From positions 143,771 to 207,770 of the forward strand of contig CABIWW010000003.1 of the NCBI GenBank assembly GCA_902362435.1: a stretch of DNA of 64,000 nucleotides, read 5' to 3'. The position numbers and the translations under genes were made by a program. The stretch is from Eubacteriaceae bacterium (GTDB lineage: Bacteria > Bacillota > Clostridia > Peptostreptococcales > Anaerovoracaceae). The notes under the pieces were generated by a model. It saw nothing but the letters and a program-made list of their open reading frames with translations. It was not told where the DNA came from and searched no databases. Below are positions 16,980-25,849 of the stretch, in pieces (the first letter of the stretch is position 1; every line of letters starts with the position of its first letter).

Positions 16980-17816
16980 ATGAAAAAACACAAAAGAAAA
17001 TTTCCCGCAAGACTGTTTACAGCAATGAAACGGGAACTCCGGGAACATCGCAGCTCATTTATAGCATACAATATTTTCAGAGCCCTCGTGATCGTGATAA
17101 TGATCTTCACGATATTCAACAGGAATTTTGAAAGTTCGTTTCTGTGCCTGCTGACGCTCATCCTCCTCACAGTCCCGAGCCTCATGCAGGTAGCACTCAA
17201 GATAGAACTTCCGACAGTTCTCGAAATCACTCTGCTTGCGTTCATATTCGCCGCAGAGATACTCGGCGAGCTCTGCAACTTTTACACGATCTTCCCTTAC
17301 TGGGATACTGTGCTGCACACACTGAACGGCTTCCTTATGGCTGCGATAGGACTCTCGCTGGTGCAGCTGCTCAACAGCAGTGACCGCATACTTTTCCAGC
17401 TTTCGCCGATATTTACATCTATAGTATCGTTCTGTTTCTCGATGACGATAGGCGTTCTGTGGGAGTTTTTCGAATTCAGCATGGACAGATTTTTTGAGCT
17501 CGATATGCAGAAAGATACTGTAGTCCACAAGATTTCTTCCGTCCTGCTGCATCCTGCAGGTGAAAATGTGCCGATAGTGATAAAGAACATCCGCGATGTT
17601 ACCGTCTCCGGTACCGATCTGGGGCTTGGAGGCTACCTGGATATCGGTCTGATCGACACCATGGCTGACCTCTTCGTCAACTTCATAGGCGCGATAGTAT
17701 TCGCGATACTGGGATATTTCTACGTAAAAAACAGGGAGCAGAATTCCGTTGTCGGAAAACTGATTCCCCGTAAAAAAGACACTGATAAAGATTATTTAGC
17801 TGCGCAGGATCGATGA
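16980..17816 (+). CDS. YjdF/DUF2238-like membrane protein
   Basis: A 278-residue membrane protein with about seven hydrophobic segments. Key words are YWDTVLHTLNGFLMAAIG and GVLWEFFEFSMD, which match the D-x-x-x-H and E-x-x-E patterns of the YjdF (DUF2238) family, whose function is unknown. The start (MKKHKRKFPARLF) is chosen because the upstream 130 codons run through intergenic repeats; AGGAG lies about 16 bases before it, which is long. The stop touches that of the convergent GNAT gene. Confidence 0.7.
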   Translation: MKKHKRKFPARLFTAMKRELREHRSSFIAYNIFRALVIVIMIFTIFNRNFESSFLCLLTLILLTVPSLMQVALKIELPTVLEITLLAFIFAAEILGELCNFYTIFPYWDTVLHTLNGFLMAAIGLSLVQLLNSSDRILFQLSPIFTSIVSFCFSMTIGVLWEFFEFSMDRFFELDMQKDTVVHKISSVLLHPAGENVPIVIKNIRDVTVSGTDLGLGGYLDIGLIDTMADLFVNFIGAIVFAILGYFYVKNREQNSVVGKLIPRKKDTDKDYLAAQDR

Positions 17817-18341
17817 TCACAGCTTTTTCTCAAGACACAATAGTTTAACGCCGTTTATCCCGTTGAACGATGTGCACGGCACGACGCCCGCTTCCATGAA
17901 TCCCAGTGATGCGTAAAGGCTGCGGGCTCTGCTGTTCTTTACATTAGTGTCCATGCGCAGGTATCTGCATCCGTTCTCAGCGGCGTATTTTTTATAATGA
18001 TCGACAAAAGCCCTGCCGTAACCCTTTCCGCCTTTCGCAGGATCTACCACAAGTGTGTGCATGACCATGATCTCATCGTCAGCCGCATCGTATTCCCATT
18101 CGGCGCCTGCATATTCAGCTCCCTGTGTCTGATCTATCCTGGCAGCAGCTGCGATTTCTCCATCATGTTCGAGCACGAACAGTGTTCCTCGCTGCAATGC
18201 GTCCATAGCAGTCTGCCTCGTCGGATATATTCCTCTGACCCAGCCTATCAGCTTGTGCTCACGCGCTTCTTCCTGCGTTATTATCGCGTCATAGATCTTT
18301 TCGATCGCATCTATATCCGCTTCAACTGCTTTTCTGATCAT
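17817..18341 (-). CDS. GNAT-family N-acetyltransferase
   Basis: A 174-residue acetyltransferase. The acetyl-CoA site is visible as VVDPAKGGKGYGRAFVDHY (Q/RxxGxG/A variant), then YLRMDTNVKNSRARSLYASLGF, typical of RimI-like enzymes. The substrate is not identifiable. The gene overlaps the end of the Lgt-like gene by 20 bases, so the two are probably co-transcribed. Confidence 0.87.
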   Translation of the reverse strand: MIRKAVEADIDAIEKIYDAIITQEEAREHKLIGWVRGIYPTRQTAMDALQRGTLFVLEHDGEIAAAARIDQTQGAEYAGAEWEYDAADDEIMVMHTLVVDPAKGGKGYGRAFVDHYKKYAAENGCRYLRMDTNVKNSRARSLYASLGFMEAGVVPCTSFNGINGVKLLCLEKKL

Positions 18342-19137
18342 TTACCTGCCTCCTGAAATCCTGTTTCCTGTTTTGCCTGCCCGAAATATATATATGCACC
18401 AATACGGCTGCAACCAGTATGATACTTATCCACTGCGATACCGAAAACATCAGCAATCCGCCTCGCGCCTCGTCGCCTCTGAGGAATTCCAGACAGAATC
18501 TTACCGGTGCATACAGAAGTATATATGTCCACAGTATACTGACCCTGTTCACTGTATGCCCTGCATAAAATGCGAGGACAGCAAATATCAATATCTCGAC
18601 TGCTGCTTCTATCGCCTGGACAGGCAGCAGCGGCACATCGTTCGGCGCTATATGCGATGAATGGTATGTGATGCTGAACGGAATATCAGCTTCTATACCG
18701 TAACAGCACCCAACCAGCAGACACCCGATCCTGGCTATGCCGTGCGCGAGTGCGAATCCAGGTATCAGCACCGGAAAAAAGTCAGTTATCTCTTTCCCGT
18801 ACCTGCCGGCTGCATAGCCGGCAAGAAGAAGAGCTCCGATCAATCCTCCGTAAAAAACCATCCCCCCGCTGATGTATTTGTTTACGACAAGCTCAAGACT
18901 CATTTCATCTGACTGTATATCACTGATGATGTCACCTGTCGAAACGAGCAGATAAAGTATCTTGGCTCCTGCAGCGGCTCCCAGCGCACCGAAAACGAAT
19001 ATGTATGCCGTATCATCTCTGTCCAGCCCGAATTTCCTGCAAGAAAATAAGGCATATGCCATTGCCAGACATATGCCCGAGACTCCGATAAGTCCATATA
19101 CAGGAACAGCTCGACCTAAGATCATCAATGCTTCCAC
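18322..19137 (-). CDS. Prolipoprotein diacylglyceryl transferase (Lgt) family paralogue
   Basis: A 271-residue membrane protein with seven predicted helices. The Lgt-like landmarks are GGMVFYGGLIGALL (helix with the conserved Tyr-Gly-Gly), HGIARIGCLLVGCCYG and LYAPVRFCLEFLRGDEARG. In canonical Lgt the central motif is R-x-GN-x-x-N-x-E; here the Asn residues are replaced by a Cys-containing version, as in a known clostridial branch of the family. It may act on lipoprotein precursors such as those at 3095-4498 and 12567-14042, or on another substrate. A second, canonical lgt elsewhere is likely but cannot be seen. Confidence 0.75.
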   Translation of the reverse strand: MEALMILGRAVPVYGLIGVSGICLAMAYALFSCRKFGLDRDDTAYIFVFGALGAAAGAKILYLLVSTGDIISDIQSDEMSLELVVNKYISGGMVFYGGLIGALLLAGYAAGRYGKEITDFFPVLIPGFALAHGIARIGCLLVGCCYGIEADIPFSITYHSSHIAPNDVPLLPVQAIEAAVEILIFAVLAFYAGHTVNRVSILWTYILLYAPVRFCLEFLRGDEARGGLLMFSVSQWISIILVAAVLVHIYISGRQNRKQDFRRQVNDQKSS

Positions 19138-19149
19138 TGTCCCATTCTC

Positions 19150-19473
19150 CTAAACAGCAAGTCCTGCGATCCCTGCCATTCCTACACATGCCACGCATGC
19201 AACGAAGAATATCGCTCCGCCTATAATACCTATCACAGATAATATAAAGCCTGCAGTCCTGATGTTTTCATCATAACCCTCTTCTTTTGACTTGGAGGCC
19301 ATTACCACACCTATAATACCAAGTACCACCGACAGTATGGATGAATATCCGAAAAACCACAGTACTACAGATATTATACCCAGTACAAGTGACGCGATAG
19401 CTTTGTTCTTTCCGGGGATCTCACCATTTGGCTGATAACCTCCCATGTTCTGATTGTTGTTTTGTGAATCCAT
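19150..19473 (-). CDS. DUF4190-type small membrane protein
   Basis: A 107-residue protein. It has a Gln/Asn/Gly-rich N-terminal tail (about 1-24), then two hydrophobic stretches with SLVLGIISVVLWFF and GIIGVVMASKSKEEG, and a third C-terminal helix. This is the usual layout of DUF4190 proteins, which have no assigned function. AGGAGAAG precedes the ATG. Confidence 0.75.
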   Translation of the reverse strand: MDSQNNNQNMGGYQPNGEIPGKNKAIASLVLGIISVVLWFFGYSSILSVVLGIIGVVMASKSKEEGYDENIRTAGFILSVIGIIGGAIFFVACVACVGMAGIAGLAV

Positions 19474-19560
19474 ATCTTCTTCTCCTCAATAAAATAAAAC
19501 TTTGAATGTTGCACTATTTATCAGTATATCAAACAGTCGTACAAAAAGTAAAGAGCATAC

Positions 19561-19602
19561 CCTTACGCTGGTAATGTCGGTAATGTCACTCCCCTTACGC
19601 TG
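19561..19602. repeat. Short direct repeats
   Basis: CCTTACGCTG occurs at 19561-19570 and 19593-19602, with two GTAATGTC copies between them. Located between two small genes; no function apparent. Confidence 0.5.
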
Positions 19603-19646
19603 TCGGCGCCAAATTTCTGTCAAGTTTCTGTAACAGACGTACCCGA

Positions 19647-19895
19647 CTATACATCAGATTTCCATCGGAATTCAGCGCCGCACACTCTGCACTTTTCCGG
19701 TCTCATCGAATCGTTCGGCTTCGGCCCTCTGGGCACCGAGCCGTAATAATACCATTTTTTTATAAGCTCTCCGCACTCAGGACATGAATCGATCATCTTC
19801 GCCCCGCATACGCCGCATGTATCGCCCGGTCTCACTCGCTTGAAATCGGTTTTAAGATGGCCGTTTTCGCATATGTGCAAATAAAAATTAGTCAT
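19647..19895 (-). CDS. Small zinc-ribbon protein, DUF2321-like
   Basis: An 82-residue cytosolic protein with four CxxC-type pairs: an isolated Cys near the start (ICENGH), CGVC, CPEC and CRVC. These suggest two zinc knuckles. The segment YYYGSVPRGPKP separates them. It resembles small DUF2321-type zinc-ribbon proteins; function unknown. AAGGA lies just before the ATG. Confidence 0.65.
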   Translation of the reverse strand: MTNFYLHICENGHLKTDFKRVRPGDTCGVCGAKMIDSCPECGELIKKWYYYGSVPRGPKPNDSMRPEKCRVCGAEFRWKSDV

Positions 19896-19918
19896 GTATC
19901 CTTATACCTGCTTTCCTG

Positions 19919-19953
19919 CAAAAGAACAGGCCACCACATATGCAGTGACCTGT
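19919..19953 (-). terminator. Probable terminator after the molybdenum hydroxylase gene
   Basis: Stem ACAGG-CAC with GTG-CCTGT (19926-19953, one bulge on each side) followed on the minus strand by TTCTTTT. It lies about 35 bases past the stop codon. Confidence 0.6.
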
Positions 19954-19988
19954 CTGTAATTCTTTATTCAGTGATCAGCAACCTGCTG

Positions 19989-22862
19989 CTAGTCCCAGCT
20001 TAACGGATTAGCCTTGATCTTCTCGAGTTCTTCATACATATCTGAACCGAGGAAGTACTTTTCAGGTTTCTCAGGCTTCTCGCCTCTTGCGATCGCTTCG
20101 ATTCCTGCCTTTACCTTATCCGGTGATGCAGGCAGTTCGTAGATTCTTACGCCGCAGGCATTGTTGATAGCATTGATAACCGCAACGTGGTCTGACGACT
20201 GGAATGCTTCTGATGCTCCGGATGATCCGAAAGGTCCTCTTTCGTCATATCCGTCGATGTGGATAGCAGTCATGTCATCCGGAATATCCTTGATGTAAGG
20301 TACTCCTGCCTTCAGCATGTTGGTATCTTTCGTCACATCTTCATAGTTTTCGGAAAGTGCGAATCCTATCGAGTGTGACATACCGCCGAATGCCTGGCCG
20401 TTTACTGACTGGATGTTACCAACCTTACCTACCCAGTCAACGCATGTCATCTTGTCTACAGTAGTCTTACCTGTCTTCATATCAACAGTTACTTCTGAGA
20501 GATACAGCGCATATGTGTAAGCATATGTAGGGTTACCCTGTCCGTCGTTAGGGTCGAGGAAGTCGAAGTAATCCCATTCATCTGCAGCAACCCAGTGTCC
20601 GTCGTATCTTGTAGGGATACCCTCTGCGATCATTTCATCGTAAGTTCTGTATGTTCCGTCTTCCTTACGCATTGCGTCAGCCAGCATCTTTGCAGCTACG
20701 ATCGATGCTTTACCGTTAGCAAAGTGTGATCTTGAACCTGCAGACTCACCTGTGTTAGGGCAGTATTTACTGTCTGTCTGGATGACCTTTACATCATCAG
20801 GCGTAACTGTAGGGAAGTAAGGTCTCAGTGCTTCGAGTGTGCAGACGAGTGATCCTGCGTCTCCGCCCTGGCCCTGATCCTGCCATGTATCGTATTTTCT
20901 GAATTTGCCGTCGCCAACGAGTTCGATAGCTACTGTAGCTTCGTCAACGCCGCCGAGTCCTACGTTGTATCCGCCCCATGCGATACCTACACCCTTTCTC
21001 TTCGAGCCGTCTGAAGCAGCGTTGAATTCATCTGCTCTCTTAACAGCTTCATCATATATAGGCTTTAATGTATCCATCATCTCTTCCATAGGGTACTGGA
21101 GGAATTCTCTCTGGTTCAGGTTGAGATCGCCTTTTCTTGCGATATTCTTGTATCTGAACTCGAACGGATCCATTCCGATCTTCTCTGCCATCATATCGAT
21201 AAGAGCTTCGCCGCATGTGTATGCCTGAGGAGCTCCGTAGCCTCTGTAAGGAACACCGAAGTTGTGGTTTGTTACAGCACTTCTTCCGAGACCTACTACG
21301 TTTGGTACATAGTAAGGGAAGAACATGAATCTCAGGATCTTTGTAACCTTGTCGTCTCCCATTTCAGGATATGCACCGTGGTCGATACCTGAATCGAATT
21401 CTCCTGCGAGGATCTTTCCGTCCTTGTCGCATGCGAGTCTTCCGTTGAAGAATGCCGGTGAACGCTTACCTGAGAATGCCATGAACTCATCGTAAGTCAT
21501 AGATAATGCAACAGGCATTCCAGTAACCTTTGTAGCTACGCCTGCGAGTGCGTATGAAGCTGCGTTCATCGCCCATCCGAATGAACCGCCTGTAGGGTTT
21601 TCGATAACACGGAGATCTTCAACAGGGATACCGATAGCTTCTGCCATATCGTCTCTGTCAAAGTACAGAGTCATCGTCTTGCAGTGTACGCAGAGCTTGC
21701 CGTCTTCATCATAGTAAGCCTGAACTGTATCTCCCTCGATCGAAAGATGCGGCTCTCTTGATGAATAGAAGCTTCCGTCTACAGCATAAGGAGCGTTGTC
21801 TATCATCTCTGCCACGTGATCGTAGTCGCCCTTTAATACAGGCTGAGTACTGTATATATTGTCGAATGAATCGTGGATCCTCTCTGCTTCAGGTTTTACA
21901 GCTTCAAGGTAGCTCATGTATTCAGGCAGCGGTTCGAGATCTACAACGACCTTCTTAGCTGCTGCTCTTGCATGATCCTTAGTATCTGCAACTACCATTG
22001 CAACAGGGTCTCCCCATCTGAATATCTTTTCGTCTGCGAGCAGCTTGTGAGTCTGTTCGAATTCAACTGTTCTCGGTGAGAACTGGTATGCCATCAGCTT
22101 GTTTGCGCCAGGATTATCTTTTGCAGTGATGACCTTAACTACGCCAGGCATCTTCTCTGCTTCTGAGAAATCGATGTTCAGGATCTTGGCGTGGTTAGCC
22201 TTCATCGGCATTACGAGTACTGCATGAAGTGTTTCTGCAGGCATCTTGAGCTCGATATCATCGCCGTAGTCGCATACACCGCATGCCTTTGCCATAGCAT
22301 TAGGACGAACGAGCGGCTTGCCGTAGAAACCTTCTTCTATATCTTTTGACCAGTCATATGTGATGTCTTCGAATGTCTTTTCACCACGCATGATAGCAGC
22401 TGCTTCCATAACAGCGTCTACGATCTGCTTGTATCCTGTACATCTGCAGACATTTCTTGTCTTCTGGAACCAGTCTCTTATTTCTTCTCTTGTCGGATCC
22501 GGGTTTTCAAGAAGCAGCTGATAAGCTGAAACGATGAATCCAGGTACGCAGAACCCGCACTGTACTGCTCCGAGGTTTACCCATGCATACTGAAGCGGAT
22601 GAGGATGGAGCGGATTACCGATACCTTCGATAGTCATAACTGTGCTGTATTCTTCTATGCTCTTGATTTTTCTGACACATGAACGAACCACTTTTCCATT
22701 GAGGATAACGGAACATGCTCCGCATACACCTGTACCGCAGCCTACTTTAGTTCCTGTAAGTCCCAGACGACGAAGTACGGATGCCAGTGTGTCCTTCTCC
22801 GGATCACAGATGAACATACGGTCTGCACCGTTGATGTTCAGCGTAAGTTTCTTTAAATTCAT
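19989..22862 (-). CDS. Molybdenum hydroxylase (Mop/xanthine dehydrogenase family), FeS plus Mo domains
   Basis: A 957-residue enzyme of the xanthine dehydrogenase/aldehyde oxidoreductase family. The first [2Fe-2S] site has Cys42, 47, 50 and 62 (CGTGVCGAC); the second has Cys102, 105, 139 and 141 (CGFC, CRC). From about residue 185 it continues directly into the molybdopterin domains. There is no FAD domain, as in Desulfovibrio-type aldehyde oxidoreductase. A Glu in SSGASEAF near the end fits the catalytic base. The start at 22862 has GGAGG eight bases upstream; an ATG 21 bases earlier lacks this. A Moco riboswitch and terminator precede it. Aldehyde, purine or another N-heterocycle could be the substrate. 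Confidence 0.88.
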   Translation of the reverse strand: MNLKKLTLNINGADRMFICDPEKDTLASVLRRLGLTGTKVGCGTGVCGACSVILNGKVVRSCVRKIKSIEEYSTVMTIEGIGNPLHPHPLQYAWVNLGAVQCGFCVPGFIVSAYQLLLENPDPTREEIRDWFQKTRNVCRCTGYKQIVDAVMEAAAIMRGEKTFEDITYDWSKDIEEGFYGKPLVRPNAMAKACGVCDYGDDIELKMPAETLHAVLVMPMKANHAKILNIDFSEAEKMPGVVKVITAKDNPGANKLMAYQFSPRTVEFEQTHKLLADEKIFRWGDPVAMVVADTKDHARAAAKKVVVDLEPLPEYMSYLEAVKPEAERIHDSFDNIYSTQPVLKGDYDHVAEMIDNAPYAVDGSFYSSREPHLSIEGDTVQAYYDEDGKLCVHCKTMTLYFDRDDMAEAIGIPVEDLRVIENPTGGSFGWAMNAASYALAGVATKVTGMPVALSMTYDEFMAFSGKRSPAFFNGRLACDKDGKILAGEFDSGIDHGAYPEMGDDKVTKILRFMFFPYYVPNVVGLGRSAVTNHNFGVPYRGYGAPQAYTCGEALIDMMAEKIGMDPFEFRYKNIARKGDLNLNQREFLQYPMEEMMDTLKPIYDEAVKRADEFNAASDGSKRKGVGIAWGGYNVGLGGVDEATVAIELVGDGKFRKYDTWQDQGQGGDAGSLVCTLEALRPYFPTVTPDDVKVIQTDSKYCPNTGESAGSRSHFANGKASIVAAKMLADAMRKEDGTYRTYDEMIAEGIPTRYDGHWVAADEWDYFDFLDPNDGQGNPTYAYTYALYLSEVTVDMKTGKTTVDKMTCVDWVGKVGNIQSVNGQAFGGMSHSIGFALSENYEDVTKDTNMLKAGVPYIKDIPDDMTAIHIDGYDERGPFGSSGASEAFQSSDHVAVINAINNACGVRIYELPASPDKVKAGIEAIARGEKPEKPEKYFLGSDMYEELEKIKANPLSWD

Positions 22863-22920
22863 AATAATTGCCTCCGATTTCACAACATTACTTTAACTAC
22901 GAACTACGCACTAAGAATAT

Positions 22921-22950
22921 AAAAACCCTTTTCACGCACAGTGAAAAGGG
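22921..22950 (-). terminator. Leader terminator between riboswitch and Mo-hydroxylase gene
   Basis: Perfect 10-bp stem (CCCTTTTCAC at 22926-22935 with 22941-22950), a 5-base loop, and TTTTT directly after on the minus strand. It lies about 60 bases before the start codon, downstream of the riboswitch, and is well placed for transcription attenuation. Confidence 0.85.
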
Positions 22951-23459
22951 CTTCAGACGATGAAACATAAATACAGGCTCCAAGTGGTTTTCTCTGCAAA
23001 AAACACCTCTTTTTACACGGCATCATGCAAATACGCCGTACATTGGGATATTATGGCGTTTTTCGGCAAAGCCTGCACTTTTTATCCTTTCCAAATGCGG
23101 GAGGCCTGAGCGTTTCCACACAGACCCTAACGTTCCATACTCCATGCTTTTGCCAGAGCGAAGGGGTTATGGACTCGGATCTTTATAAGTCTATTACGTC
23201 ATTACGTTGATAATATTTTATCAGTAAATTATGAATAAAGTCAACTACATATAACGACTTTTTTTAACCGTCTTGCTATCTTTATGTGATATGTTTGCAA
23301 TCATTGATTTTAACATTTCTTCGGGTGGTACATCTGTTATCTGAACAACACAATATATGCTTTTGTGCGTTTTTCACCATTTATACACGAAACGAGCGAC
23401 CCTCATCATGCAGGATCGCTCATTTTTATTGCTTTTGGTTTATTGCTTTCTGATTCTTT
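22951..23459. other. Long leader and intergenic region
   Basis: About 500 bases upstream of the Mo-hydroxylase gene. Positions 22985-23175 are the riboswitch; 23176-23459 is AT-rich and probably holds the promoter. No open reading frame there looks coding. Confidence 0.5.
22985..23175 (-). ncRNA. Moco (molybdenum cofactor) riboswitch
   Basis: The minus-strand leader contains GCCTCCCGCATTTGGAAAGG (about 23085-23104). It closely matches the conserved core of the E. coli moaA Moco RNA as I remember it (GCCTCCCG-AT-TGGAAAGG). Flanking GC-rich helices (TGCAGGC, CGCTCAGG) are consistent with the multi-stem fold. The gene controlled is a molybdopterin enzyme, a known class of target. The outer boundaries are approximate. 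Confidence 0.82.
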
Positions 23460-23771
23460 TTATTCTTCCCAGCGGCATTTCCTTATATCCACGTGGTGCT
23501 CGTCTTTCATAGGCACGCCTTCCATCATGAGCAGGCTCCTCTGCTCCGTCCAGCCCGGCACGAGCCTTCCCGCGTGATTCACGACGCGGTGGCACGGGTA
23601 TTCACCGTACATGCCTGACACCGAGAGCGCCTTCCCGACAAGCCTGGCATTTTTCTCACGACCTATAAGCCGCGCTATCTGTCCGTATGTCGCAACGCAT
23701 CCTTCCGGTATCTCCTCGACTACAGACAGTATCTCATACAGAAGATCTTCATCAAGCTGCTTTTTCATCAC
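23460..23771 (-). CDS. MGMT-family alkyl-DNA transferase, short form
   Basis: A 103-residue protein equal to the C-terminal DNA-binding domain of O6-methylguanine-DNA methyltransferases. It has the helix-turn-helix (ATYGQIARLIG), the Asn-like hinge region GKALS, and PCHRVV with Cys60. In alkyltransferase-like (ATL) proteins this Cys is usually Trp or Ala; here it is kept, so methyl transfer is possible. The N-terminal domain of full-length Ogt is absent. Its start overlaps the stop of the next gene upstream (23768-24559) by four bases. Confidence 0.85.
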   Translation of the reverse strand: MMKKQLDEDLLYEILSVVEEIPEGCVATYGQIARLIGREKNARLVGKALSVSGMYGEYPCHRVVNHAGRLVPGWTEQRSLLMMEGVPMKDEHHVDIRKCRWEE

Positions 23772-24559
23772 GCAAGCTCCCTGTTCTCCTTCACCTGTCC
23801 GTAAACGAATCCGAGCAGCTTGACTACGTTGTCGGTAAATGCACTTTCGCCTTCCTTGTACGTATCGTTTTCAAGCGATCCCACTATCATCTCTGCCTTT
23901 TCAGCTGCGCCTGACTGCGCCATGTCCAGAGCGAACGGATCCTGATCTCTTATCGCTGCTATCGCTATGATACCGCATGCTGCGATATCGACTTTCAGCG
24001 CATGCTCGTCTGCAGTATTTCCTGATGAAACAGCTTCATAACGGTCCTGCAGATCGTCGCAGAAAGCGATCCACTTGTCGCCGACCTCATCGAATGTCCT
24101 CGCTGCGATGCTGTCTCTGTATTCATCGCGGCACACCTTATGGTCGTGCTTAGGCAGCGATTTCCATGTAAAGTACTCGAGTATCGAATATACGCACACT
24201 TCGTGTATGCCGTACTCGATATTGTCAAGACCCTCGAACGGCGGCACCTGGAAAAACTCCTCTATATCATCGTAAAGTCTCTTGAATATGTCATCCGCCT
24301 TGTTGCTTTTCATGAACTTCTCGAACTCCGCTTTCACGGATTCGGTCTCCTCCATGAGCAGGTCGACGTCATACAGCTTTTTCTCGTCATTTTTTATCAT
24401 TTCATCGAAATACGCTCTGCACTTTTCCACAGTCTCAGGCTTCAGCCCCTTCATCAGCTTGTCGAAATCGATGACTTCACCTGCTATCTGACCTCTGGTA
24501 AGCTCTCTTTTATCGCCCATGCAGATATTCCGCATTTCTATCGCAACTTCATAATCCAT
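23768..24559 (-). CDS. Hypothetical cytosolic protein
   Basis: A 263-residue soluble protein I cannot assign. It is acidic and mainly helical, with DDIFKRLYDDIEEFF, YGIHEVCVYSILEYF and a C-terminal helix ending VYGQVKEN. There is no signal peptide and no recognised catalytic motif. It is translationally coupled to the MGMT-family gene (ATGA overlap), so a role linked to DNA repair or stress is possible but unproven. Confidence 0.55.
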   Translation of the reverse strand: MDYEVAIEMRNICMGDKRELTRGQIAGEVIDFDKLMKGLKPETVEKCRAYFDEMIKNDEKKLYDVDLLMEETESVKAEFEKFMKSNKADDIFKRLYDDIEEFFQVPPFEGLDNIEYGIHEVCVYSILEYFTWKSLPKHDHKVCRDEYRDSIAARTFDEVGDKWIAFCDDLQDRYEAVSSGNTADEHALKVDIAACGIIAIAAIRDQDPFALDMAQSGAAEKAEMIVGSLENDTYKEGESAFTDNVVKLLGFVYGQVKENRELA

Positions 24560-24612
24560 AAATCCGTCTGATCCTCCTGTTCCCGATATATAAAATCTCT
24601 ACAGTTAATATA

Positions 24613-25083
24613 TCAAAAATACAGGCTGTCAGCAAGCAGCAAAAGCATGCAGGCGCCGGTGCCCAGGACTATGCTCAGCAGCGCCACATAAAACATCGTC
24701 TGCTCTTTTTCCTTCTCAGGCATGTCCAGCGTACAGTTGACTGCATATGTCTCGTCCATCATCGTATGTATCATGTAAAGCTTCCTGCGCCCCATCCTCC
24801 TGAAGTCATCAAGGAACGTCAGGCTGTAGAAGCTCTGCCTGCTGTTCATCAGAAACGCTGTCACCGCTATCGTCAACATCGACGCTCCGCTGCTCAGGAA
24901 TGTGATAAGTACGAACTGGAACGCGCCTGTGTATACGGTCGCACTTATAAGAAGCGAGTAGTACCACGCCAGCCCGTGCTCCTCCATCGTTATTCCGTAC
25001 GCCATGCTCACGAAGATATAGCTGCACATTATCGGCAGCGATTTTATGAATGCAGTCTTTATCAGTTCACGCTTTCCGGTCAT
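24613..25083 (-). CDS. AzlC-family amino-acid exporter subunit, C-terminally short
   Basis: A 156-residue membrane protein matching the N-terminal two thirds of AzlC, the large subunit of branched-chain amino acid exporters. Key parts are IKTAFIKSLPIMCSYIF, YTGAFQFV and FLMNSRQSFYSLTF. Normal AzlC is about 230 residues; this one stops after LLLLADSLYF, and no AzlD gene follows. It may be a decayed gene or a truncated paralogue. Its start overlaps the stop of the GDSL hydrolase gene by four bases. Confidence 0.75.
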   Translation of the reverse strand: MTGKRELIKTAFIKSLPIMCSYIFVSMAYGITMEEHGLAWYYSLLISATVYTGAFQFVLITFLSSGASMLTIAVTAFLMNSRQSFYSLTFLDDFRRMGRRKLYMIHTMMDETYAVNCTLDMPEKEKEQTMFYVALLSIVLGTGACMLLLLADSLYF

Positions 25084-25739
25084 TGCCTTTTCTCTGTCCC
25101 TCCGTTTTGCGAAAATATCTCGAACACTTTTTTCGATACCGCATCAGCCAGATTCCTGTGTCCTTCAGCATCGAGATGCTCCTGGTCAACTGCGCTCGGT
25201 TTTGCGTAGTCGGATGCGGCCAGATACGATATGTCCCATTTGCCTGACAGTTCCCTGTAAGCCGAAGGAAGCGCTCTTGCCACCTTTACAGATTCTTTTC
25301 CGAATTCAGGGTCGAATTCTTCTCTCCATACTTCATCTCCAAGCTCGATCGGTGACAGCAGGAGCACCTCGCAGTCTCCCGAGAAATCTCTGATCTGACC
25401 GAGCAGGGAATCTATCCCCGCCGATATCGATGAAACCGTCGGATCATACACTGTTTTGCAGTCATTGGTGCCGAGCATCAGGATGACGAGATCCAGCGGT
25501 GCATGCGCCTCAAGCAGCACAGGCAGCAGTTCTGCGCCGGATCTGCCCGGACGGCTGACATCGTCAAAGACCGTCGTCCTGCCGCACAATCCTTCCTCCA
25601 CCACCTGGAACCCGTCTCCTGAAAGTGCATCCTGGAGACGACCTGTCCACCTCGTTTCCCAGTCATATCTGTTATCAGTTCCCGCTACGAGTCCCCATGT
25701 ATTCGAATCGCCAAAGCAAAGTATCCTTTTCATTATCAT
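25080..25739 (-). CDS. SGNH/GDSL-family hydrolase (arylesterase-like)
   Basis: A 219-residue cytosolic esterase. Block I is CFGDSNTWG with the catalytic Ser, the oxyanion Gly/Asn blocks are GLCGRTT and LGTNDCK, and the final Asp-x-x-His is in VDQEHLDAEGH. This order matches the bacterial arylesterase/TesA-like branch that starts MKRILCFGDSNTWG. The substrate is an ester of unknown type. Two ATGs lie at the start; either gives nearly the same protein. Confidence 0.9.
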   Translation of the reverse strand: MIMKRILCFGDSNTWGLVAGTDNRYDWETRWTGRLQDALSGDGFQVVEEGLCGRTTVFDDVSRPGRSGAELLPVLLEAHAPLDLVILMLGTNDCKTVYDPTVSSISAGIDSLLGQIRDFSGDCEVLLLSPIELGDEVWREEFDPEFGKESVKVARALPSAYRELSGKWDISYLAASDYAKPSAVDQEHLDAEGHRNLADAVSKKVFEIFSQNGGTEKRQ

Positions 25740-25849
25740 CCACCGCCCTTTTTACTGTCATCAATATATCTTTTAACGCTGTTCCTACGATTTATGATAA
25801 TGATATATTTTAATTCCTATTTTGTCAATAGGTTTATAGGGTTATATTG

